Under the pieces are notes generated by a model. That model did no database searches. It saw only the letters and a list, made by a program, of their open reading frames with translations, and had not been told where the DNA came from. Positions 55,810-64,000 of a stretch of DNA of 64,000 nt are shown here, piece after piece. A program made the position numbers and the translations under genes. The DNA lies in assembly GCA_902543185.1 (NCBI GenBank), contig CACBXB010000011.1, positions 1 to 64,000 on the forward strand, read 5' to 3'. How positions within the stretch are numbered: position 1 is the first letter of the stretch; every line of letters begins with the position of its first letter. The DNA comes from Paracoccaceae bacterium. Lineage in GTDB: Bacteria > Pseudomonadota > Alphaproteobacteria > Rhodobacterales > Rhodobacteraceae.

Positions 55810-56379
55810 TTAGGCTCTTTTTTTTATGGCCACTTCGATAGAAGTTAATATTTTTTTGAATAAAACCTTATCACTATAAGAAAATGTTTTTTTGGATAAA
55901 GTATCTGAAATAGATTTAAAAGTTGCCTCTGACTGCAATGGTTCTAAAGTACCATTCACGGGTTCATCCGAAAACATAGAGAATTGACCATCTACCTCAT
56001 TAAATTTATTGTTATATTTTTCTTCGTTGATTGGACCACCTAGATTTTCCTTAGTTTCTTGCGATACTTTTTTTTGTATTTCACTTGTATTTATTTCCAC
56101 CGTTTCGAGTGGCGGAGAAAGATCTGAAATATAATTTAGGCCCTTTTCTTTAATAATTCTTTGTGTACCTTTTATTGTAATACCATCTTCGTGCAGAAGT
56201 TTTTTAATTCCACCGATAATTAACATATCTTTTGGTCGGTAATATCTCCGACCACCAGCTCTTTTTACAGGTTTTATTTGACTAAATTTACTCTCCCAAA
56301 ACCTTAAAACATGGGTCTCTGTATCTAGCCAGCTCGCTACTTCGCTTATTGTCCTAAAGGCATCTGCTGATTTTTTCAT
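55810..56379 (-). CDS. MerR-family transcriptional regulator
   Basis: An N-terminal MerR winged helix (about 8-75) with [20 protein letters not shown] and RRYYRPKD, then a disordered Lys/Glu/Asn-rich linker and a short C-terminal helix. No cysteine pattern for metal sensing is visible. The gene sits 9 bp downstream of ihfA, a conserved pairing in alphaproteobacteria. Its target is not known from sequence. 189 residues. Confidence 0.92.
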   Translation of the reverse strand: MKKSADAFRTISEVASWLDTETHVLRFWESKFSQIKPVKRAGGRRYYRPKDMLIIGGIKKLLHEDGITIKGTQRIIKEKGLNYISDLSPPLETVEINTSEIQKKVSQETKENLGGPINEEKYNNKFNEVDGQFSMFSDEPVNGTLEPLQSEATFKSISDTLSKKTFSYSDKVLFKKILTSIEVAIKKRA

Positions 56380-56388
56380 TTTAGTAAC

Positions 56389-56688
56389 TTAGGAATTACC
56401 GGTTGCCACGCGGTCCTTTAGTAAATGTGATGGCCGAAAAGTTAATACTCGCCGTGGAGCAATTGGGGCTTCATCACCAGTCTTTGGATTTCTTCCTACT
56501 CGTGCGCTTTTATCCCTTAAACTGAAAGTTCCGAATGATGATATTTTGACTTGCTCACCTTTTACCATAGCACTACTAATGTGGTTAAGAACGCTTTCAA
56601 CTAAATCTGCAGATTCATTTCGAGATAGGCCTACTTCGCGAAATACAGCTTCATTTAAGTCCATTCGCGTTAGTGTTTTATCTGCCAT
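56389..56688 (-). CDS. ihfA: Integration host factor subunit alpha
   Basis: DNA-bending nucleoid protein; half of the IhfA/IhfB heterodimer. [32 protein letters not shown] and the DNA-intercalating loop [12 protein letters not shown] are present. 99 residues. A strong GGGAGG and a clear sigma-70 promoter precede it. Confidence 0.97.
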   Translation of the reverse strand: MADKTLTRMDLNEAVFREVGLSRNESADLVESVLNHISSAMVKGEQVKISSFGTFSLRDKSARVGRNPKTGDEAPIAPRRVLTFRPSHLLKDRVATGNS

Positions 56689-56709
56689 TATATCCTCCCG
56701 TTTGGTATC

Positions 56710-56739
56710 ATTTTAAAGCGCACGGTTTTTAACTGTCAA
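56710..56739 (-). promoter_or_regulatory. Sigma-70 promoter of ihfA
   Basis: On the minus strand, consensus -35 TTGACA (56734-56739), an 18-nt spacer, and -10 TAAAAT (56710-56715), 22 nt upstream of the ATG with GGGAGGATAT between. This makes ihfA-merR separable from fabH. Confidence 0.6.
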
Positions 56740-56786
56740 CAATATTGAGACGTTTTATCTAATTTTTGGTGCAATTAAAGAATATT

Positions 56787-57758
56787 TCACCACCTTAGTA
56801 CTATTGCTCCCCAGGCCAGGCCTCCACCGATAGCTTCAGTTACGATTAAATCATTTTGTTCTATTTGTCCGGACTTCGAAGCAACTGATAGTGCCAAGGG
56901 AATTGACGCTGCAGATGTATTACCGTGATCTTGAACAGTTTTGATCACCTTTTCATCGGGTATGCCCATCTTACGTGCAGTACCTTGTATGATCCTCACG
57001 TTAGCTTGATGAGGGACAACCCAATCAACTTCACTAGACTTTATTCCTGCTTTGGCCATTGCATTTTCTGATGTTTTTGCCAATTTCTCCACTGCGTGTT
57101 TAAAGACTTCTTTTCCTTCCATTTTTAAATAACCGGTTGTTCTATGAGAAACTCCGCCGTCAACGTATAATATATCCTTAAAGCTACCATCTGAATTAAG
57201 ATCTACTGACAAAATACCACGGTCTTCTTTAGTCCCCTTTGCATGATGGCCCTCTAAGACGACGGCACCAGCCCCATCACCAAATAGCACACAAGTTGAT
57301 CGATCGCTCCAATCCATTAAATTAGAAAAAGTTTCAGAACCAATTACCAATATTTTATTTGCTTGACCGGAAACTATCTGAGCATTCGCGGTCGATAATG
57401 CATAGATAAAACCTGCACAAACTGCTTGAACATCATAAGCAAATCCATGTCTCATACCTAGACCGGCTTGAACCATTGTAGCTGCTGATGGGAAAGTCAG
57501 ATCAGCCGTAGAAGTAGCTAAAATTATGGCATCTAGGTCAGAAACTTCTATGTTTGCATCTTCTATCGCTTGTTTTCCAGCTAAGACAGCCATTTTTGAT
57601 GTGGTTTCATTTTCATTTGAGAAATGCCTTTGTCTTATTCCGCTCCGTGTTATGATCCAATCATCGCTAGTATTAAGATTTTTCTCGAATTCTGAATTGA
57701 GAACTATTCTTTTGGGGAGGTAATGGCCAACACCCGTAATTACTGCTCTTTTAGTCAT
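56787..57758 (-). CDS. fabH: 3-oxoacyl-ACP synthase III FabH
   Basis: Condenses acetyl-CoA with malonyl-ACP to start fatty-acid synthesis. Cys-His-Asn triad: Cys near 112 in AVCAGFIYAL, His in VPHQANVRI, Asn in GNTSAAS. 323 residues from the ATG (MTKRAVITGVG); a longer reading would extend back over plsX and is rejected. It follows plsX by 28 bp. Confidence 0.97.
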   Translation of the reverse strand: MTKRAVITGVGHYLPKRIVLNSEFEKNLNTSDDWIITRSGIRQRHFSNENETTSKMAVLAGKQAIEDANIEVSDLDAIILATSTADLTFPSAATMVQAGLGMRHGFAYDVQAVCAGFIYALSTANAQIVSGQANKILVIGSETFSNLMDWSDRSTCVLFGDGAGAVVLEGHHAKGTKEDRGILSVDLNSDGSFKDILYVDGGVSHRTTGYLKMEGKEVFKHAVEKLAKTSENAMAKAGIKSSEVDWVVPHQANVRIIQGTARKMGIPDEKVIKTVQDHGNTSAASIPLALSVASKSGQIEQNDLIVTEAIGGGLAWGAIVLRW

Positions 57759-57786
57759 ATTATAGACTGACCTTCTTCTACTCTTT

Positions 57787-58857
57787 TTAATTTTGGTCCA
57801 TAGTGTTTGCTGATGCAACCCGAGCGGCAATTTTTTCTGAGAAATTATTTTCCGCTAACTGAACGGCTAGTTTAATAGCCGCGGCGACTCCAGTCGCATC
57901 AGCGGAGCCATGGCTCTTTACAACAGTTCCGTTTAAACCTAAAAAAACACCGCCGTTTACTCTACGTGGATCAATTCTTTTTCTTAACCTTCTCAATGAG
58001 GTAACCGCTAAAAATGATGCTAGGCGAGATAGTGGGGTGTAGGCAAATGCTTCCTTCAATAAGTTTCCAATTAAAGCCGCTGTGCCTTCACCTGTTTTGA
58101 GGGCAACATTGCCAGTAAAACCATCTGTCACAATAACATCAGCTTTATCGGTAGTGATATCACCGCCCTCAACAAATCCTACAAAAGAAAAAGTAGATGG
58201 ATCACAATTTTTTTCGATAAGTTCATGCGCCCTACGCAACTCAGCTCGGCCCTTGTGTTCTTCGGTGCCAACATTAAGAAGTCCTACTTTAGGTTTTTCT
58301 AAGTTAAGACCGTTCCTCGCATATGAGACACCCATCAACGCGTATTGCAGTAAATCATTCGCCTCTGCCTTAATGTCAGCGCCAACATCAAGAACAATGT
58401 TAAATCCCACTTTTGCTCTCGAAGGCCAAAGCACAGCTATTGCGGGTCGGTTAATGCCTTCTAATTTCCGAAGACGTATCATTGATATGGCCATCAAAGC
58501 GCCAGTGTTTCCGCATGAAACACAAACATCGGCCTCGCCGTTTTTTACATATTCTAGTGCCGACCACATAGATGAATTTTTTCCACTGCGCACAACTTGG
58601 CTGGGCTTATCGCTCATTCTTATTACATCCGTCGAATTTACTATCTTCACACAATTTTTTAGCCGACGTCGTCTATTTACTAAGCGATTTAATACGTCTT
58701 CGGGGCCATGCAATATGAAGTAGAGGTTTGGATTATTTGCGGCAGAGCGCGCTACACCTGCAACAACTGCGGGTGGCCCTAAGTCGCCTCCCATTGCGTC
58801 AACACTTAACACAATGCGCCTATTATTTGTTTGGTTTTCTCGAGTATTGTGCGTCAT
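57787..58857 (-). CDS. plsX: Phosphate acyltransferase PlsX
   Basis: Makes acyl-phosphate from acyl-ACP for phospholipid synthesis. SVDAMGGDLGP at the N terminus, VSCGNTGALM, and DGFTGNVALKTGEG. 356 residues from the ATG at 58857 (a GTG two codons earlier is possible). It sits between rpmF and fabH, the classic order. Confidence 0.96.
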   Translation of the reverse strand: MTHNTRENQTNNRRIVLSVDAMGGDLGPPAVVAGVARSAANNPNLYFILHGPEDVLNRLVNRRRRLKNCVKIVNSTDVIRMSDKPSQVVRSGKNSSMWSALEYVKNGEADVCVSCGNTGALMAISMIRLRKLEGINRPAIAVLWPSRAKVGFNIVLDVGADIKAEANDLLQYALMGVSYARNGLNLEKPKVGLLNVGTEEHKGRAELRRAHELIEKNCDPSTFSFVGFVEGGDITTDKADVIVTDGFTGNVALKTGEGTAALIGNLLKEAFAYTPLSRLASFLAVTSLRRLRKRIDPRRVNGGVFLGLNGTVVKSHGSADATGVAAAIKLAVQLAENNFSEKIAARVASANTMDQN

Positions 58858-58876
58858 CTGCACACGACGATACAGC

Positions 58877-59083
58877 TTAAGCTGCGTCCTCGTCTATATC
58901 TATTTCCTCTGCAGTAAGTATAACTTCTTTTTCGCCGTAGTATCCGCATGATGCACAGACATGATGGGGACGCTTCAATTCACCACAGTTTGGACACTCG
59001 TTTGGATTAAAAGGACTAAGTGAATCGTGCGCGCGTCTATTGTTTCTGCGAGACTTAGATACTTTATTTTGTTGGACAGCCAT
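58877..59083 (-). CDS. rpmF: 50S ribosomal protein L32
   Basis: A 68-residue ribosomal protein. [13 protein letters not shown] is basic, and a zinc ribbon holds Cys30, Cys33, Cys43 and Cys46 (CPNC and CASC). The tail is acidic. Zinc-binding form of L32. The 152-bp gap from DUF177 is AT-rich without a clear site. Confidence 0.97.
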   Translation of the reverse strand: MAVQQNKVSKSRRNNRRAHDSLSPFNPNECPNCGELKRPHHVCASCGYYGEKEVILTAEEIDIDEDAA

Positions 59084-59235
59084 GCCTCAACCTCGATAGT
59101 TTAAGAGCCGAAAGCTCAGAAGTTATATTTATAATCTGCAGTCTCTTACATGATCTACTAATAGAAACACAATAGAAAATTTAAACTCTTCTTTAAAAAT
59201 TATCTTCTATGCTTTTCAATTTTCTTTTTTAAGAT

Positions 59236-59781
59236 TTAGTTTTTCTTAAATAGTTTGTCTTTAAGCTCTGAAAGTTGTGCAAAGGGTTTTACATTTTCTT
59301 CATTTAGAGGCTTTGCGCCTGGTTCAGTTACCGAATAGCAACCCAACTCCGCCCCTTCTATTTTTGGATATAGTGGTAATATTAAGTTTAGTTCTTCGAA
59401 AATTATCTCAGCTAAATCTATTTCATCATTAAGCTCGTGAAGACTGTCATCAAAAATTACTGGAGAAGTTCCATCATCATCCGCTTCGTAATTATTCTGT
59501 GAAGCCGAAGGAGAAAAAGTCCTTCTGATCGTCTCATTGACTATCGTTTGAACAGGTTTAAAGCTGATAACGCATTTTTGTTTTACATTAGCTTTTAATA
59601 CAGCTTTTAGCCTCCATTCATCAATACTTAACGGGGCTAATGAACCAACCAAAGAAACTTTTTTGATGTTTAATAGATCGAGACCTTTAATTAACTCAGA
59701 AACTTTTTGATTTGAAAGTCTCAAATGAAACTCAAATGGTTTTGATTGATTTAGCTCTGAGAGGCGTAAGAGTGATTCCAT
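59236..59781 (-). CDS. DUF177 (YceD) family protein
   Basis: A 181-residue protein with the DUF177 pattern: a first half with LKANVKQKCVISFKPVQTIV, and acidic DEIDLAEIIFEELNLILPLYP. YceD proteins accompany rpmF; a role in 23S rRNA processing is reported for plant and bacterial members. The ATG at 59781 has GGAG 8 nt upstream. Divergent from bamE. Confidence 0.9.
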   Translation of the reverse strand: MESLLRLSELNQSKPFEFHLRLSNQKVSELIKGLDLLNIKKVSLVGSLAPLSIDEWRLKAVLKANVKQKCVISFKPVQTIVNETIRRTFSPSASQNNYEADDDGTSPVIFDDSLHELNDEIDLAEIIFEELNLILPLYPKIEGAELGCYSVTEPGAKPLNEENVKPFAQLSELKDKLFKKN

Positions 59782-59842
59782 ATTAAAAACTCCATACAAA
59801 ATGTTCGTTTAATAAACACATTAATGGTAGGAATTAAGGTAA

Positions 59843-60319
59843 TTGATTCAAAAAGCCCATAGTTTAGGATTTAAAAAATTGAGTAATCTAAGATTATTTG
59901 TTGTTTTAGTGTTCGCCTGTTTCGCATTTTCCTGCACTACAAATATAAGAAACCACGGATACATTCCATCGAAATCAGAGCTGGATACTTTGATAATTGG
60001 TAAAGATAACAAACAAAGTGTTAGTAAAAAAATTGGTCTTCCTGCTACAGCCGGTTGGGAAGGATCTTACTATTATTATGTCAGATCAACACTCAACAAT
60101 CCCAATCTTGTGTCCGACCAACTTATTGAGCGAACAGTTGTACTAATATCGTTTGATGAGCGCAGTCTTTTGAAAAACATTGAGACTTTTAGCGTTAATA
60201 ATTCAACCATAGTTAGGTTGGACTATCGAGTAACTGAAATTGGACTAGATAATAAAAATATAATTCAGCAAATAATAAGATCAATTAGTGGACCTTCTGC
60301 TTCAAGTCTTGGTCTTTAA
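59843..60319 (+). CDS. bamE: Outer membrane assembly lipoprotein BamE (SmpA/OmlA)
   Basis: A lipoprotein of the BAM complex that assembles outer-membrane proteins. Signal peptide with lipobox FAFSC, then the domain with LIIGKDNKQSVSKKIGLPAT and a YYYVRS strand. 158 residues from a TTG; a later TTG at 59879 would give a 19-residue signal of more usual length and is possible. Each has an upstream AGG-type site. Confidence 0.9.
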   Translation: MIQKAHSLGFKKLSNLRLFVVLVFACFAFSCTTNIRNHGYIPSKSELDTLIIGKDNKQSVSKKIGLPATAGWEGSYYYYVRSTLNNPNLVSDQLIERTVVLISFDERSLLKNIETFSVNNSTIVRLDYRVTEIGLDNKNIIQQIIRSISGPSASSLGL

Positions 60320-60364
60320 AAAGGAGTAGAAATTCATAGACAGTTTTGAAAAAGTGCTTTTGCA

Positions 60365-61099
60365 GTGGAAATAGTTAGGGTGGGTCGATATCGAGCGAGA
60401 TTTGCAACGTCTCAAAGTGAGGTATTAGCTGCTCAAGTATTGCGTCATCAATGTTTTAATTTGTTAAATAAAGTTGAGTTAGACATCGATGATTTTGATA
60501 CAATTTGCCAACATGTGTTAATTGAAAACCTAAAAACAAAGAAATTAACTTGCTGTTATAGAATTTTGAGTTTCGAGAACGGAAAAAATATCTCTAATAG
60601 TTATTCGGCGCAATTCTATGACTTAAAAGCTATTGAGAGTTATCCAAAGCCGATGATTGAAGTTGGTAGATTTTGCATAGATCCAGAAGTAAATGATCCA
60701 AGTGTCGCACTAACGGCGTGGGCGGCTTTGGCACAGATTGTTGGTCAAAGCCAAACGGAACTTCTTTTTGGTTGTTCTTCTTTTGAAGGTATTGATAAAA
60801 GGAGGTATCTTGATAGTTTTGCATTGCTGCGCGATCGGTATATAGCGCCAGTCCGTTGGCGCCCGCAGATAAAGTCAGCAAAGATTTTTTGTTATTCTAA
60901 AGATTTAAACTACAAGGTGGATAAAAAGAAGGCTTTGTTAAATATGCCACCATTATTAAAAACTTACCTTTCTATGGGAGCTTGGGTCAGCGATCACGCT
61001 GTGGTTGATTTGAATATGAAAACTCTCCATTTGTTTACAGGAATGGAAATATCTAAAATACCAAAAAGTAGAAAACAATTTTTGTTAAGATTAGCATGA
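60365..61099 (+). CDS. olsB: Ornithine N-acyltransferase OlsB-like
   Basis: A 244-residue GNAT-type acyltransferase (Acetyltransf_5) resembling OlsB, which adds a 3-hydroxy acyl chain to ornithine in phosphorus-free ornithine lipids. RYRARFATSQSEVLAAQVLRHQCF and VGRFCIDP are family features. GTG start, weak ribosome-binding site. The partner olsA (acyltransferase) usually follows, but here an ABC-F gene does. A haemolysin-like annotation is the common alternative name. Confidence 0.85.
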   Translation: MEIVRVGRYRARFATSQSEVLAAQVLRHQCFNLLNKVELDIDDFDTICQHVLIENLKTKKLTCCYRILSFENGKNISNSYSAQFYDLKAIESYPKPMIEVGRFCIDPEVNDPSVALTAWAALAQIVGQSQTELLFGCSSFEGIDKRRYLDSFALLRDRYIAPVRWRPQIKSAKIFCYSKDLNYKVDKKKALLNMPPLLKTYLSMGAWVSDHAVVDLNMKTLHLFTGMEISKIPKSRKQFLLRLA

Positions 61100-61126
61100 T
61101 TGTTTTCCTTTCATACTAGAAATTTT

Positions 61127-62956
61127 ATGGTTGCCAGTCCGCAAATAAGTCTGAGAAATATTTTTCTCTCTTTTGGGAAAGAACCTATTTTTGAGAATTT
61201 AAATTTATTAATACATCCACGTGACCGTATTGCTTTAGTAGGAAGAAATGGGGCTGGGAAATCAACACTTCTAAAGATTCTTAAAGGTTTGGTTGTTCAG
61301 GATGAAGGCGATAGAATACTCAGTAAGGGCCTGTCGATTGGGTATATGGAGCAAGACCCCAATCTAAGTGAATTTTCTACATTATACGATTATGTTTATT
61401 CTGGAGCGTCAAAAAGCAATCTAAATTTAATTGAAATGACCGGAAAGAACCTTGGAGTTGATTTTGATATTGCTATTGCTGCTTCTTCTGGAGGTGAAAG
61501 GAGAAGGGCAGCATTAACGAAATTAATTGCTGCCGATCATGATATAATGCTTTTTGATGAACCAACAAATCACTTAGATTTGGAGGCAATAGAATGGCTA
61601 GAGTCTGAATTGAAATATTCCTCTAAAAGTTTTGTTATCATCAGCCATGACCGTACTTTTCTTTCAAATTTAACAAATGATACGGTTTGGATCGATAGGG
61701 GAAAAGCTCGCAGATGTTCTGTTGGTTTTGGAGGTTTTGAAGCATGGCGAGACAAAGTTTGGCGTGAAGAAGATGACAAAATGCATAAACTTAACAGAAA
61801 GATCCTAACTGAAAGCCGTTGGGCTGTGGAAGGAATTAGCGCCAGAAGAAAAAGAAATCAGGGACGTTTAAAAAACTTAGAGAAATTAAGAGATCAAAAG
61901 AAGTCCTACATTCGGCGAGTAGGTGCTGCAAATATGAAGCTAGTGTCTAAAAAAAAATCAGGCCAAATGGTTGTAGATGCTAAAGATCTGAACAAAAAAT
62001 TTGCTAATAAATGCATTATAAGGGATTTTTCAATTCAAATTAAAAGAGGCGATAGGATTGGAATAGTTGGCCCAAATGGTATTGGGAAAACTACCTTGCT
62101 CAAGATATTATTAGGTGAAATACAGCCGGACTCTGGAGAGATTACGTTAGGATCCAACCTAATCATAGCTAAGTTTGATCAATTGCGTGAGCAGCTAAAT
62201 TTAGAAAATTCTTTATTACAGAATTTAATAGATGACCCAAATATTCGGACTATTGGTGCAGCCGGGCAAATAATAGTTCGAGGTAAACCTAAACACGTTG
62301 CTGGCTACCTAAAAGATTTTTTATTTTCTGAGGAACAACTTCGCTCACCAGTAAAGTCATTGTCAGGAGGTGAAAAGGCAAGGCTCCTTTTGGCTAAGAT
62401 AATGGCGACAGAAAGTAATTTACTTATTCTTGACGAGCCTACCAATGATTTGGACTTGGAAACATTAGATTTACTTCAGGAAGTTATCGCAGAATATCCA
62501 GGTACCGTTTTACTGATAAGTCATGATAGAGATTTCTTAAATCGCACAGTTGAAATAAGTATAATTTTAACTGGACAAGGTAAATTTTTGAAATTTGCAG
62601 AAAGTTGGATTGATTATCAAAGTTTAAAAATAAAGAACCTCATCTCAGATAAAGTAAAACAAAGAGTAAGTAAAAGGAATTCAAAAAAAAATTCAAGTGG
62701 TCAATCGTCACTAAAGACGAGACACTCATTTGTTGATAATTACAGGTTGGAGCAACTGCCAATTTTGATTGAACGTCTAGAATACGAAATAAAAAAACTA
62801 GAAAAATTTTTATCCGATGCTGATCTTTTTTTGGAGCATCCTCTTAAATTTCAAAAAGCGTCTACGGCACTCATCGAAAGACAGACTGAATTAAAAAGCC
62901 TTGAAGATGAATGGTTTATACTAGAAGAAAAGGCTCTTAATTCTGGTAGGAATTAA
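61127..62956 (+). CDS. uup: ABC-F family ATPase (Uup-like)
   Basis: A soluble twin-ATPase without membrane segments. First domain: Walker A GRNGAGKST, signature SSGGERRRA, Walker B LFDEPTNHLD. Second: GPNGIGKTT, LSGGEKARL, LILDEPTNDLD. A basic coiled-coil C-terminal extension (about 530-609) resembles Uup, which acts on DNA or ribosomes. The ATG at 61127 is preferred to a TTG at 61100 directly after olsB. 609 residues. Confidence 0.94.
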   Translation: MVASPQISLRNIFLSFGKEPIFENLNLLIHPRDRIALVGRNGAGKSTLLKILKGLVVQDEGDRILSKGLSIGYMEQDPNLSEFSTLYDYVYSGASKSNLNLIEMTGKNLGVDFDIAIAASSGGERRRAALTKLIAADHDIMLFDEPTNHLDLEAIEWLESELKYSSKSFVIISHDRTFLSNLTNDTVWIDRGKARRCSVGFGGFEAWRDKVWREEDDKMHKLNRKILTESRWAVEGISARRKRNQGRLKNLEKLRDQKKSYIRRVGAANMKLVSKKKSGQMVVDAKDLNKKFANKCIIRDFSIQIKRGDRIGIVGPNGIGKTTLLKILLGEIQPDSGEITLGSNLIIAKFDQLREQLNLENSLLQNLIDDPNIRTIGAAGQIIVRGKPKHVAGYLKDFLFSEEQLRSPVKSLSGGEKARLLLAKIMATESNLLILDEPTNDLDLETLDLLQEVIAEYPGTVLLISHDRDFLNRTVEISIILTGQGKFLKFAESWIDYQSLKIKNLISDKVKQRVSKRNSKKNSSGQSSLKTRHSFVDNYRLEQLPILIERLEYEIKKLEKFLSDADLFLEHPLKFQKASTALIERQTELKSLEDEWFILEEKALNSGRN

Positions 62957-62959
62957 CAT

Positions 62960-63169
62960 CTATTCCTCAACCCCCTCCTTAACAAGTTTTTTATGTAAAA
63001 TTGGGGTTAAATTGTGGCCAACCTCTAAAGCGTAAATGTAGGCCTGCACTCGGAAAAAGTTTTGCTCTTGGCGTGTTGAAACATTTTCTGCCGCTTCTTG
63101 GTAAAGCTCAACTAGTAAAGAAAAGTTTTTATTATGGTGCGCATTCAGTATTTTTTTATTCAGCGACAT
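62960..63169 (-). CDS. Small hypothetical protein, 69 aa
   Basis: A helical, soluble protein starting MSLNKKILNAHHN. Its ATG (63169) overlaps the Rieske oxygenase stop by 14 bp in another frame, so it is the next gene of that operon. Alternating helices (FSLLVELYQEAAE, FRVQAYIYALEVG) suggest a TPR-like or helical-bundle fold. It may be an accessory protein for the oxygenase, but that is position only. Confidence 0.65.
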   Translation of the reverse strand: MSLNKKILNAHHNKNFSLLVELYQEAAENVSTRQEQNFFRVQAYIYALEVGHNLTPILHKKLVKEGVEE

Positions 63170-64000
63170 TAGTTGTTTTACGATTATGATTTCTAAAATC
63201 GTTAACTTTACTTGCAACCCAGTCATGAAAGCAGTGGGTTGGCTCATCCATTTTAGGTGAAAAGCGACCGCCGTCGAACTTAATTCCAAGGCGACCGGCT
63301 TGCATGCCCTCGACAACAAAAATATCTTCCTCGAAAACTTCTTTCCACTGATCTTTATTTTTTTTCTTTAAGAAAGAACTAGTATCTGGTTGTGAATAAT
63401 AGAAATGAACATTCTCAATTGTTTCAGAAAAAGACAACGGAAGCAAAATAATCACGTAGGCGTGGTCTCTATGTGCACCTAAAAGAACGTTTGGGTATAA
63501 GGCAATGTATTCAGCTCCAGTCGACCACTGCTTACTCAAATTTTTAAAATCAGGAAATTTTTGGCCCTTATCATCGGTAATTTGCTTATAAACTAAACTA
63601 CCCTGTCCTGAATGACTTCCATATTTTACAATATTATAATGATCTTCAAGACGTGAATAGCTGTTAAGCCCAGGGTGAACCCAAGGCAGGTGGTAGCTCT
63701 CGCAATAATTCTCAACTGCTAATTTCCAATTCCCTTTAACTTTTAGTGAAAATTTGCTTTCTTTACCCCCATGGTATAATTTCTGATCTAGTTCTTTCCA
63801 TCTCTCAATTGTACTAGCCATAACCTTTCTAAATGGTTCAGCGGTACCGTCTATATTAACCCAAATTACATCTCTCCAAACATGAGATCTAATTTCAACT
63901 AAAGACAATTTTGATCTATCTATTTTATCATCTGTATTTCGACCGGGTCCGCCTACGTGAGGTGTACTGACTAACTTTCCTTCAGTTGAATAACACCAGC
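63156..64000 (-). CDS. Rieske-type ring-hydroxylating oxygenase, alpha subunit, N terminus outside the window
   Basis: The C-terminal catalytic domain of a Rieske non-haem iron oxygenase. The iron ligands are in ENYCESYHLPWVHPGL (two His), with a later acidic ligand expected near the end. The frame stays open to the right edge; its last visible codons read WCYSTEGKLVSTPHVGG, the end of a Rieske cluster domain, so the start lies beyond the window. The C-terminal FDGGRFSPKMDEPTHCFHDWV resembles choline/betaine-type and aromatic dioxygenases; the substrate is unknown. Confidence 0.9.
   Translation of the reverse strand, partial: WCYSTEGKLVSTPHVGGPGRNTDDKIDRSKLSLVEIRSHVWRDVIWVNIDGTAEPFRKVMASTIERWKELDQKLYHGGKESKFSLKVKGNWKLAVENYCESYHLPWVHPGLNSYSRLEDHYNIVKYGSHSGQGSLVYKQITDDKGQKFPDFKNLSKQWSTGAEYIALYPNVLLGAHRDHAYVIILLPLSFSETIENVHFYYSQPDTSSFLKKKNKDQWKEVFEEDIFVVEGMQAGRLGIKFDGGRFSPKMDEPTHCFHDWVASKVNDFRNHNRKTTNVAE

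Noticed and set aside
63170-63319. A 50-codon N-terminal extension of the small gene at the right end
   Set aside because: It lies wholly inside the Rieske gene in another frame; the ATG at 63169 gives a normal short overlap.

Overview
The window is 64 kb of a compact, AT-rich alphaproteobacterial chromosome. Gene content and gene order point to a streamlined marine Rhodobacterales-like (Roseobacter-clade) bacterium. The main evidence is: 5-aminolevulinate synthase for haem; pyruvate dehydrogenase E1-beta carrying its own lipoyl domain; ftsB beside pdhA; class I fructose-bisphosphate aldolase beside pgk; the order erpA/xthA - dgt - argS - SPOR - nagZ - scpA - scpB; the long form of Dcd; and DUF177 - rpmF - plsX - fabH - ihfA - merR with bamE and olsB across the divergent promoter. 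This taxonomic call is inference from synteny and family content; no database search was possible. I see no rRNA, CRISPR array, insertion sequence or prophage.

Layout. 1-3.3 kb is accessory: the 3' part of a large flagellin-like gene with an N-proximal tandem peptide repeat, a small convergent unknown gene, and three small genes that look like (or are) dimeric alpha/beta-barrel proteins. 3.5-6.4 kb holds tRNA-Val, the Lon protease gene and tRNA-Asp. 6.6-8.4 kb holds an unrecognised ORF and a membrane-embedded alpha/beta hydrolase. 8.5-12.7 kb runs leftward: dgkA, ispG, a RodZ-like gene and hemA. 12.9-15.8 kb has an M20 peptidase overlapping a fluoroacetate-dehalogenase-like gene, and a DsbA-like oxidoreductase. 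16.1-23.7 kb has an aminotransferase, AmiC, PBP1A, prfB and an amidase. 23.7-28.4 kb is the fatty-acid cluster fabD-fabG-acpP-fabF-mltG, followed by cysE. 29.3-35.7 kb is leftward central carbon metabolism: pdhA-pdhB-pdhC with ftsB, then aldolase and pgk. 35.8-42.2 kb has two tandem cyclophilins, tyrS, and the zwf-pgl-pgi operon. 42.2-45.1 kb is a MoxR ATPase / tiny membrane protein / CoxE-like VWA / M48 peptidase cassette. 45.3-54.6 kb has dksA, an FAD monooxygenase, erpA-xthA, dgt, argS, a SPOR protein, nagZ, scpA and scpB. 54.6-62.9 kb has dcd, tRNA-Pro, a MerR regulator, ihfA, fabH, plsX, rpmF, DUF177, bamE, olsB and an ABC-F ATPase. The window ends inside a Rieske oxygenase gene.

How the genes work together. 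Three themes dominate: envelope building (PBP1A, AmiC, MltG, NagZ, RodZ-like, SPOR, FtsB, BamE, OlsB, DgkA); lipid synthesis (fabD/G/F/H, acpP, plsX, with pyruvate dehydrogenase supplying acetyl-CoA); and sugar catabolism (zwf, pgl, pgi, aldolase, pgk). Short palindromes or repeats lie just upstream of hemA, pdhA, ftsB and zwf and look like regulatory sites. No intergenic gap exceeds about 300 bp.

Most worth a second look: the repeat-bearing flagellin, the hidden 55-residue membrane gene in the MoxR/CoxE cassette, the complete fluoroacetate dehalogenase active site, the triple TAAACTAT site at pdhA, the altered oxyanion-hole glycine in the amidase, and the unrecognised ORF behind the membrane hydrolase.
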